Shown piece by piece: positions 1 through 5,523 of a stretch of DNA of 7,048 nt. The position numbers were made by a program, and so were the translations under genes. The stretch is taken from the NCBI GenBank assembly GCA_031273775.1, contig JAISRF010000226.1, positions 1-7,048 on the forward strand. The letters run 5' to 3'. Numbering within the stretch: the stretch's first letter is position 1; each line of letters begins with the position of its first letter. This DNA comes from Oscillospiraceae bacterium (lineage in GTDB: Bacteria > Bacillota > Clostridia > Oscillospirales > Acutalibacteraceae). The notes beneath the pieces are model-generated. The model was given only the letters and a program-made list of their open reading frames with translations, searched no databases and was not told the DNA's origin.

Positions 1-609
1 AAAATCGGCGCTGTGGTTATACAGCACGGTGGAGCGCGCCGCCACCCCGGGCAAAAGACTTTTGCGCCCACCCGAAAAACCGGCAAAAAAGTGCGGTTCA
101 ATAAACCCTTCGGCGACAAGTAAATCCGCCTCCGCCGCCAAACGGTTGACGACCAACTTTCCGCCGGAGGGAAGCGTTCCCAAGGTTACCGCGTCGGGCG
201 CGTCACAGTCGTGAATAACAATGGTTTCGCGGCGGAGAATATCTTCTCCGAATTTTTCACGCAGCTCGTCCGCCGTGGTGCCCCTGTGGCAGCCGGTCGC
301 AACAAGAATCGTAATCTGCGCACCGGGGTTTCCCGCGCGTATTTCACGTAGCATCGGCGGCAGAATAAGCTTGCTGGGAACCGGACGCGTGTGGTCACTT
401 GCCAAAATGACCACCTTTTGTTTGCCTGCGGCGAGTTCGGAAAGACGTGTACCGCCGATGGGGTGTTTCAAAGCGCCCGCAATCAATTCAGCTCCGCTTG
501 CCGCCGGCACATATTCCTCCAGCGCGGAGATCAGACATCCGCGAAGGCGCTCTTGCGGAAAGTCATATTCAATGTGGGTTTTACCGTATGGGAATCGGAC
601 GAGAGGCAT
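1..609 (-). CDS. larA: LarA-family nickel-pincer racemase/epimerase, N-terminal part (3' end outside window)
   Basis: The frame is open from ATG 609 to the window edge, giving 203 residues of a protein that is usually about 420. It matches the LarA N-terminal domain (DUF2088) closely, with numbering almost equal to Lactiplantibacillus plantarum LarA: SDHTRPVPS with Asp72/Arg75; TGCHRGTT with His108; EPHFFAGFSGGRKSLLPGVA (171-190) with His173 and Lys183; and NHS with His199. In LarA these are catalytic residues, and the Lys carries the covalent nickel-pincer nucleotide cofactor. So this is probably an active Ni-dependent enzyme that needs LarB, LarC and LarE from elsewhere. Lactate racemization is only one possibility; LarA homologues act on many 2-hydroxy acids, including sugar acids. 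GGAG (618-621) lies 8 nt before the ATG, and the gene follows the esterase stop by 31 nt. The context suggests a sugar-acid or hydroxy-acid step. Confidence 0.88.
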   Translation of the reverse strand, partial: MPLVRFPYGKTHIEYDFPQERLRGCLISALEEYVPAASGAELIAGALKHPIGGTRLSELAAGKQKVVILASDHTRPVPSKLILPPMLREIRAGNPGAQITILVATGCHRGTTADELREKFGEDILRRETIVIHDCDAPDAVTLGTLPSGGKLVVNRLAAEADLLVAEGFIEPHFFAGFSGGRKSLLPGVAARSTVLYNHSADF

Positions 610-640
610 GAAAATCACTCCAGCTGACGAATCTGGGCGC

Positions 641-2170
641 TTACACTTTAGTTTTAAATGGAAAGGCGGGTAGTCCCGCACTGTTAAACAGTTTGACCTC
701 ACAGAAGTTTTCCCACGCAAAGTATACCGTAACAGGTGATGAAGGTAAACCGTCGGTGGTTACAGTTACCGTATCGTCACGCGCTTCCACGCCGGTGATT
801 AATACACCGTCAATCATCAGTGGAAGAGACCCGGTTAACCGCAAGCCATCACCGGCGTTTTCAAAGACAAAAGAGAGTATGGAACCCTTTCGCTGTGCCG
901 CAATCATCTCGGGAGATTGACAAAGTATATTTTCGCGGTAGACCTTGCCGCGCGCGAGCAATGCTAACCGTTCACCAACCGGTCGTTTGTTTCTGGGATG
1001 TGCGTTTAGGGGTTCACCGGCATCCATTACACAGGCAATAAAAACGCCTGGTATACTTTTAGCCGCGGCCATTTGATTGTCGCGAAGCTGAGGAAAGTTT
1101 TTGGCGGGGGTTAGCCAGCGCAAGAGCGGGGCGAGCTGTACGATCAAAAACGGAAAATCTTCCCCCCATAATTCCCGCCAACTGCCGATTAACGCAGCCA
1201 GTGATTTGTCATAGAAATCGCTGCGCGAATCCGCGTCCTCTTCACCCTGATACCAAAGCACTCCCCTTATGCCATAAGGAGCGGCTTCTTTTAACATTGT
1301 TTCCCACAAGCCCGCCGGACGATTGTAATATTTCGGCCCCATTGGAAGTGTGCCCGGCGGAGACGCGTCTTCACCTTTATGCTCGCATTTCGGGAAGCGT
1401 TTAGCCAAAAACTCCGCCTGAACTTTCACCGGATCTTCTCCATATAGCTGCCTATCAACATATGGTCTGCTGTCAACACGAGCCGATCTTTCTTCTTGCG
1501 CTGTAATTTGTTTTTCATATATCTCCATATCAAGCGCTTCTACAGCCGCGTCATACTCATCCAGCAGCTTCTTTAACTCCGGTACCCGCATATGCGAATC
1601 ACGGCTGGTCCATGCCGAAGCAAAGGAACCGCCGAAGTTGCACCCTATAATACCAACCGGGACATTTAACGCCTTTTCAAGATTTAACTGAAAGTAAAGC
1701 CCCACGGCACAGAACCATTTTGCGTCTAATGGTGTGAGCGTCCGCCAGAAACCATATTCGGCAAGACGCGCCGTCGGGTATTGACCTTCATAGGCACGTC
1801 TGGGAATGTCGAAGAAGCGTATATTCCTGTTGTTCAAGAACGAAACCAGCTCGTTGTATTCGATATCGTACTTAAACTGAAATTCCATATTTGATTGTCC
1901 GCCGGCGAGCCAAACCTCGCCAACGGCAACGTCTGAAATGGCGATTACCGATTTACCGTCTGAAATACGCATTTCACAGCCTTGGCAGGGGCAAAGCGCC
2001 GGCAGCGTTATCGCCCATTTCCCATTTTCCACCGGCGCGGATACGGTTTTATCCTGAATTGAAACGGTTACAGTCGAATCGTCCGCGCCAACGCCCCATA
2101 CGGGGTTTTTCCGGTCGCGCTGTAAAATCATTGAGTCGGAAAATAATTTAGCAGGCTCTAGCTTTAACAC
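641..2170 (-). CDS. SASA-domain sialate O-acetylesterase-like carbohydrate esterase
   Basis: The protein has 509 residues and belongs to the 9-O-acetylesterase (SASA/SGNH) family, which removes O-acetyl groups from sialic acids or other sugars. It opens with KLEPAKLFSDSMILQR, the usual start of the N-terminal beta domain (about 1-85). The catalytic domain follows with GGQSNME (90-96; nucleophile Ser93), PVGIIGCNFGGS (171-182) and GVLWYQGEEDA (303-313). The Asp/His block is DAGEPLNAHPRNKRPVGERL (383-402; His391). A short C-terminal beta domain ends the protein. From GTG 2170 there is no signal peptide, so the enzyme is probably cytoplasmic. An in-frame extension to ATG 2302 would add 44 residues that overlap the membrane-protein gene and look non-native. 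GTG 2170 overlaps that gene's stop by 7 nt; upstream is only a weak purine run (AGAGAGGAAAGAG), which suggests coupling. A C-x-C-x-x-C cluster (60-65) is unusual for the family. Confidence 0.85.
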   Translation of the reverse strand: MLKLEPAKLFSDSMILQRDRKNPVWGVGADDSTVTVSIQDKTVSAPVENGKWAITLPALCPCQGCEMRISDGKSVIAISDVAVGEVWLAGGQSNMEFQFKYDIEYNELVSFLNNRNIRFFDIPRRAYEGQYPTARLAEYGFWRTLTPLDAKWFCAVGLYFQLNLEKALNVPVGIIGCNFGGSFASAWTSRDSHMRVPELKKLLDEYDAAVEALDMEIYEKQITAQEERSARVDSRPYVDRQLYGEDPVKVQAEFLAKRFPKCEHKGEDASPPGTLPMGPKYYNRPAGLWETMLKEAAPYGIRGVLWYQGEEDADSRSDFYDKSLAALIGSWRELWGEDFPFLIVQLAPLLRWLTPAKNFPQLRDNQMAAAKSIPGVFIACVMDAGEPLNAHPRNKRPVGERLALLARGKVYRENILCQSPEMIAAQRKGSILSFVFENAGDGLRLTGSLPLMIDGVLITGVEARDDTVTVTTDGLPSSPVTVYFAWENFCEVKLFNSAGLPAFPFKTKV

Positions 2171-2409
2171 GGCGGCACTCTTTCCTCTCTCTGCTGATTT
2201 ATGTAAGCCTTTTCGTCTGCGGTGTTTTCTGTGCCCGGCGGTTTGGCATTCCGCCCCGCAACAGACGACGGACAGCGGGGTGAAAAACCGCAGATCGCAC
2301 AAACGGATACAAACAGCATAACCGGGTTTTGAAACAGGAGCACAAAAAACACAAACAGCATGGATAACGCCGCGCTTAAAACCAGAATAATCGGATTTGC
2401 GCGTTTCAC
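2164..2409 (-). CDS. Small hydrophobic, probably membrane, protein of unknown function
   Basis: I do not recognise this 81-residue protein. Residues 6-26 (PIILVLSAALSMLFVFFVLLF) form a strong transmembrane segment. After a Q-N-P break, residues 30-42 (VMLFVSVCAICGF) form a second, shorter hydrophobic stretch, so it is a hairpin or one kinked helix. The remainder (43-81) is hydrophilic and charged, with three cysteines in the second half (40, 46, 81). Position supports a real gene: GTG 2409 is 3 nt after the YjbQ stop, and its TAA overlaps the esterase GTG start by 7 nt (GTGTTAA). It has no clear ribosome binding site, so re-initiation after YjbQ is likely. It could be a membrane anchor or accessory protein for a neighbour, but nothing in the sequence shows this. 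The alternative is a chance frame in a 240-nt gap. Confidence 0.6.
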   Translation of the reverse strand: MKRANPIILVLSAALSMLFVFFVLLFQNPVMLFVSVCAICGFSPRCPSSVAGRNAKPPGTENTADEKAYINQQREERVPPC

Positions 2410-2412
2410 GGA

Positions 2413-3033
2413 TTATCTTTTGAGCTGCAGGTCGTAGTGCGTGTCATACGCCTTTTCCTCTTCGGTGTATTTATGAAGGGTATCAATGACCTCGCCGCCC
2501 TGCCATTTTCTGTCGCCCACATCCTCCGCAGTGCCAATAACGGTAACATTGAGCTGCCTGCGGCGCGCGCGGACGTGATCCCAGTCGATGAAATAAATAT
2601 GGGCAAATTCGCCTCCGTCCAATTCTCCGTCCTTAATGGTCATGGTCTCACTGCGACCGAAAAACACAGAGCGTAAATGTCCGTCGGTGTTCATACTGGT
2701 AAAATCGCCCGGTTCGTTGACATACCGACCGAACTGCGCGTGGATTGGGCCGGGATGGCGGTATTGATGCTCATCGGCGAAATCGGGTATCATTTTGCGC
2801 ATGATATCAAGCAAATCGTGCTGTAAAAATTCCAGATCGAACGAATCGATATCATGGGAACACTCCTGAATCATGACCGAGCAGGTCGTGTGATGGGACG
2901 CTATACAGACCGTGCCGTTTTTAATGCCCGATGCCTTTACAATTTCCAAAATTTCCTTTGACACATCGTGAAATGTTGGTATCCACCCCCTTGACTGAAG
3001 CTCCAGTTCTTTTTGAAATACTTTGAATTCCAT
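2413..3033 (-). CDS. yjbQ: YjbQ family (UPF0047) protein
   Basis: The product has 206 residues. The diagnostic YjbQ elements are present: SHHTTCSVMIQE (46-57), the paired acidic region after it (DIDSFDLEFLQHDL), an HPGPIHAQF segment around 93-101, HLRSVFFGRSETMTIKDGEL (119-138), and the last strand pair FIDWDHVRARRRQLNVTVIG (148-167). YjbQ proteins are small trimers with a cluster of conserved His/Glu residues at a putative metal or phosphate site. E. coli YjbQ has been linked to a weak thiamine-phosphate synthase activity, but the physiological role is unsettled. This copy is longer than the usual 130-140 residues, with a charged C-terminal tail after residue 170 and a longer middle loop. 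I set the start at ATG 3033 because GGAGGA lies 6 nt upstream; the longer frame back to 3072 would run through that site. The gene lies 78 nt after the TIM-like gene and 3 nt before the small membrane-protein gene. Confidence 0.82.
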   Translation of the reverse strand: MEFKVFQKELELQSRGWIPTFHDVSKEILEIVKASGIKNGTVCIASHHTTCSVMIQECSHDIDSFDLEFLQHDLLDIMRKMIPDFADEHQYRHPGPIHAQFGRYVNEPGDFTSMNTDGHLRSVFFGRSETMTIKDGELDGGEFAHIYFIDWDHVRARRRQLNVTVIGTAEDVGDRKWQGGEVIDTLHKYTEEEKAYDTHYDLQLKR

Positions 3034-3039
3034 TGTTGT

Positions 3040-3045
3040 TCCTCC
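3040..3045 (-). promoter_or_regulatory. Ribosome binding site of the YjbQ-family gene
   Basis: GGAGGA stands 6 nt before ATG 3033. It is one of the clearest ribosome binding sites in the window, and it fixes the start at 3033 rather than the upstream in-frame ATG at 3072. Confidence 0.7.
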
Positions 3046-3111
3046 ATTTTTTTGCGTTATAACGATTGACAATTGGGAAACGCGGGCAGTCGGGCGGCGC
3101 GAAGCCGTTTC

Positions 3112-3864
3112 TTACGCGGTGGCGGTTTTCCACGCCCTCCCGCTTAACGCGCCCCGCGGCGCGTCTTTATGCAATTCATTCCATGCCGAGCGGAGTGAGT
3201 ACAGCATTTCCTCAACCATTGCCGCAGGGTCGGCGGCTTTCATAATTCCGCTGGTGGTGCCGGTAGCCAAAGCGCCGTGAATAATAGTGTCGTACACGTC
3301 CTGACCGTTTGAAATTCCCGCGCCCTGAAGCACCATAATATCCGGGTCGATTGTGCGCACCGCTTCAATGGTGGCTTTTATGTAATCCCTGCCGCTTGTT
3401 TTCCCTGTTCCGATAAGTTCGGTAGGCTCCGCAACCAGCAGATTGGGGGACATTTTGGCAATTGCCGTCAGTTCCTCCAGCGTGTCGGCGCAGACAATAG
3501 TTGCAAGACCGATTTCGTCGGCACGGCGGATAGTTTTCTCAACTTCTTCAAGGGTCAGCTTTTTTTCGGCGTGGTTGAGCATTACGCCGACCGCACCCGC
3601 AGCCTTCACCGCCTCGGGCAACACGGAACCCAAACCTCTGCCCGGCGTAAGGCAATCCATATGCTGAGCAAATATTAAAATGCGTTCCGTGTTTTCCGCC
3701 ACCAGCCTAATGTCTGTGTATTGCGGCGTCAGAATAACGTCCACGTCGTATTTTGCCGCCGTCCGGTCAATAACCTTTGCCAGTTCCAGCATGTTTTTTC
3801 CGTACAAAAACGCTTTCGGTCCTATTTCAAAAAACGGCGGCCGGATTTTAAAGCCTGTAACCAT
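3112..3864 (-). CDS. Archaeal-type triosephosphate isomerase-like TIM-barrel isomerase
   Basis: The protein has 250 residues and resembles archaeal rather than ordinary bacterial triosephosphate isomerase. Supporting segments are IFAQHMDCLTPGRGLGSVLP (64-83), GAVGVMLNHAEKKL (90-103), AEPTELIGTGKTSG (145-158), GAGISNGQDV (181-190) and the phosphate-binding TGTTSGIMKA (201-210). The catalytic set is kept: Lys6 in GFK (archaeal NFK), His98 in NHAE and Glu146 in EPTELIGTG. TIM interconverts dihydroxyacetone phosphate and glyceraldehyde-3-phosphate. Paralogues in catabolic operons, such as the erythritol-pathway isomerases, act on four-carbon ketose or aldose phosphates. The Asn-to-Gly change before Lys6 and a tail of about 25 residues after the last helix are unusual. 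ATG 3864 follows the SIS stop with no gap, and GAGGAG at 3874-3879 lies 9 nt upstream, inside the SIS gene. I infer an operon-specific isomerase, not the housekeeping glycolytic enzyme. Confidence 0.82.
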   Translation of the reverse strand: MVTGFKIRPPFFEIGPKAFLYGKNMLELAKVIDRTAAKYDVDVILTPQYTDIRLVAENTERILIFAQHMDCLTPGRGLGSVLPEAVKAAGAVGVMLNHAEKKLTLEEVEKTIRRADEIGLATIVCADTLEELTAIAKMSPNLLVAEPTELIGTGKTSGRDYIKATIEAVRTIDPDIMVLQGAGISNGQDVYDTIIHGALATGTTSGIMKAADPAAMVEEMLYSLRSAWNELHKDAPRGALSGRAWKTATA

Positions 3865-4488
3865 TTAAACACTCTCCTCGGTTTCTTCGGATTTGAACAT
3901 ATGCCCCACCGCGCCGCCGGGATGAATGAGAGCGAATTGCTCCCTCCTGTACCCGGTTTCCTCCATAACAGCGCACAGAAGCGCGTCGAAAAGCACGATG
4001 GTGGCGATATAGCTTGAAGTTGCCATCATGTTGTATTTATCGGATTCTTTCTCAATCTTTAAAGGAATCACAATGTCGGCGCGGTTTGCCAGATATGAAT
4101 CCGTGTTTTCAGTTACCGCAATCAAGACCGCGCTCTTTTTATTGCATACGTCAATAATCGGCAGCAGTTCGGCGGTTTGTCCGCCGCGGGATACCATAAC
4201 CATAACATCCTCCGGTTTTAGCGCTCCCAATCCGCCGTGTACCGCCTCACATGGGGGCATAAACATCGCGCCCCGTTCAATACAGCACAGGGAATGGGCA
4301 AATTTCTTGGCGGCGATTCCCGATGAACCGCTGGCGCAAGTCATAATGCGCGGAGCTGTGCTTAAAATTTCCACAGCTTTTCCAAAATCCGTATTATCTA
4401 AACACCCGGCAATGTCGGCCACCGCTTTTTGTTCTATTGCTATAGATGCTTTCGCGCGGAACAAGGATTCCTGTTTCAAATGACTCAC
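3865..4488 (-). CDS. SIS-domain sugar-phosphate isomerase, KdsD/GutQ-like without CBS domains
   Basis: This is a 207-residue protein with a single SIS (sugar isomerase) domain. It follows the KdsD/KpsF/GutQ pattern: GSSGIAAKKF (54-63), PPCEAVHGGLGALKPEDV (78-95), SRGGQTAELLP (100-110), ATSS (156-159) and FALIHPGGAVG (185-195). KdsD interconverts ribulose-5-phosphate and arabinose-5-phosphate. Many relatives have two C-terminal CBS domains that are absent here; the protein ends just after the SIS domain. The two histidines important in E. coli KdsD (H88, H193) are kept as H84 and H189. The lysine of GKSGH is Ser55 and the Glu of SGE is Gln104, so arabinose-5-phosphate isomerase activity is doubtful. 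Start: the GTG at 4488 has an in-frame TGA 9 nt upstream, so translation cannot begin earlier. It lacks a good ribosome binding site, and the TTG at codon 4, just after GGTGAG, is an alternative. The next gene begins directly after its stop. Confidence 0.82.
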   Translation of the reverse strand: MSHLKQESLFRAKASIAIEQKAVADIAGCLDNTDFGKAVEILSTAPRIMTCASGSSGIAAKKFAHSLCCIERGAMFMPPCEAVHGGLGALKPEDVMVMVSRGGQTAELLPIIDVCNKKSAVLIAVTENTDSYLANRADIVIPLKIEKESDKYNMMATSSYIATIVLFDALLCAVMEETGYRREQFALIHPGGAVGHMFKSEETEESV

Positions 4489-4538
4489 CGTATTTCATAT
4501 ATATGTATTTCGTTTGAATTTTGTATTGGATTGTTTTA

Positions 4539-4557
4539 TCCTCCGGTTTTTCCTCCC
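4539..4557 (-). promoter_or_regulatory. Two orphan Shine-Dalgarno-like motifs in the leader of the SIS gene
   Basis: In the 75-nt AT-rich gap between the NagB-like and SIS genes, GGGAGGA (4551-4557) and GGAGGA (4539-4544) occur in tandem. No ATG, GTG or TTG lies at a usable distance from either; the SIS start at 4488 is about 50 nt from the nearer one. They may be chance, remnants of a lost start, or part of a leader that binds ribosomes or RNA. The motifs are directly visible, but any role is a guess. Confidence 0.25.
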
Positions 4558-4563
4558 GCCACA

Positions 4564-5523
4564 CTAGTACCCGATCTTTTCCCAGCACTCAAACGGCGCC
4601 GCGATTTCCTCGCTCACATATACCTGTGTCTTCATCAGCTGAAGCATGGAACTGGGAACAGATGGCGTCACCGGGCCGTGGAGCACCAAACGGGAGGTCA
4701 TTCTCTGCCAGGAAGAAAACGTATTATTGGTTAGCAGGGCATGTACCTCAATGCGCTCCCTCGCGTTTTTCACGTCAACAGGCCCAATGGAAGCGGCTTT
4801 TGGCGGAACACTCGCAATGTAACCCGACTGACCGAATACGCCGTGGAGAGAATTTTGAGCCACAGTCAAAGGGTGCAGCGTCACAATACGCGCCTCCATA
4901 TTCAGCCACTCTTCTGTGCTATCCGCCATGAATTCCTCCACCGGTTCGATAAACGCCATATGACCGGTCCACCCCGGAGAGGAGGAGCAGATATCCGCGC
5001 CACCCTCACCGGTTTCGGTAATCAGCCTGGAATAATCCCCGATATTTTTATTGGTGGGATAATGAACGTTTTCAAGCGGCATACGCAGCTTGGAATCAAT
5101 CTGATACACGAAATATTTCAGCATGGAATGCACGAATCCCGCCTCATAGGTCTCGGGCGCGATGTTTCCCGCGTCGTCCGCCCATTCGTCCATGGCAAAG
5201 ATATGCAACCGTCTGCAATCCACCTGAAAATAGTTGATCAGCTGCGCAAGAGGAATATAGGTTTCCGGCTCCGGGTTGCCAAGAATCATGGTATATTTTT
5301 CGCCTTTCTCGGCAGCGGTCTGGATTCTGGAAAATAAAGTGGCAATCAGAATGGGATGGGGATTCATGATCACCTTGATGTTGAAATCCGGATTGGCGTG
5401 CTTTTCCAAGTCCTTGCCGCTGAGCCCGCGCAGACGCTCACAGACCTCTCTGTCCTTGAACGGAACATAATCGCCGCACTTGAAATCAAACTTGGAGGGG
5501 GGATCGAATAGGATGTCTTTCAT
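4564..5523 (-). CDS. Glucosamine-6-phosphate deaminase/isomerase (NagB) family protein, divergent active site
   Basis: The protein has 319 residues, longer than classical NagB (about 240-270), because of roughly 50 extra N-terminal residues (FDPPSKFDFKCGDYVPF region). The fold signature is clear: FAMDEWADD (109-117) corresponds to the NagB FNMDEY motif and keeps the proton-transfer Asp (D112). GGADICSSSPGWTGHMAFIEP (174-194) corresponds to the GG-D-GHIAFNEP loop. In that loop His188 and Glu193 (E. coli H143, E148) are kept, but the position of E. coli Asp141 is Thr186. The phosphate-binding Lys208 region is not obviously kept either; it reads around WQR at 272-274. VPPKAASIGPVDV fits the ALTVGVGT segment. 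NagB converts glucosamine-6-phosphate to fructose-6-phosphate plus ammonia, and the altered loop suggests another sugar phosphate or reaction. The gene starts in a TAATG overlap with the nagA-like gene and has AAAGGAG at 5534-5540, which points to coupled expression of the pair. Confidence 0.8.
   Translation of the reverse strand: MKDILFDPPSKFDFKCGDYVPFKDREVCERLRGLSGKDLEKHANPDFNIKVIMNPHPILIATLFSRIQTAAEKGEKYTMILGNPEPETYIPLAQLINYFQVDCRRLHIFAMDEWADDAGNIAPETYEAGFVHSMLKYFVYQIDSKLRMPLENVHYPTNKNIGDYSRLITETGEGGADICSSSPGWTGHMAFIEPVEEFMADSTEEWLNMEARIVTLHPLTVAQNSLHGVFGQSGYIASVPPKAASIGPVDVKNARERIEVHALLTNNTFSSWQRMTSRLVLHGPVTPSVPSSMLQLMKTQVYVSEEIAAPFECWEKIGY

Noticed and set aside
221..673. 150-residue open frame on the plus strand
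   Set aside because: It lies antisense to the LarA gene, has low-complexity Arg/Ser-rich content and no recognisable motif. The minus strand carries a clear LarA domain over the same bases.
2171..2302. Upstream extension of the esterase to ATG 2302
   Set aside because: The extra 44 residues (MCDLRFF... Arg/His-rich) do not resemble a signal peptide or the SASA family start. The family begins at about LKLEPAKLFSD, right after GTG 2170, and the extension overlaps the membrane-protein frame.
3034..3072. Upstream extension of the YjbQ gene to ATG 3072
   Set aside because: The extension reads through a perfect GGAGGA site, and the ATG at 3033 is well placed 6 nt after it.
3034..3111. Possible hairpin/terminator between the TIM-like and YjbQ genes
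   Set aside because: On the minus strand there is a short CGGC-TTCGC-GCCG stem flanked by GAAAC/GTTTC. No U-tract follows, so a Rho-independent terminator is not supported and the operon probably continues.
3865..4488. Calling the SIS gene kdsD (arabinose-5-phosphate isomerase)
   Set aside because: Lys and Glu positions important in KdsD are Ser55 and Gln104, CBS domains are absent, and no Kdo genes are nearby. Only the family, not the activity, can be supported.
4490..4515. TATATA stretch as a promoter -10 box for the SIS gene
   Set aside because: No TTGACA-like -35 element is found at 16-18 nt upstream; the AT run alone is not enough.
4394..4588. 64-residue minus-strand frame spanning the gap between the NagB-like and SIS genes
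   Set aside because: It overlaps both real genes in other frames, has no motif, and its internal ATG at 4498 gives only a short peptide over the SIS start.
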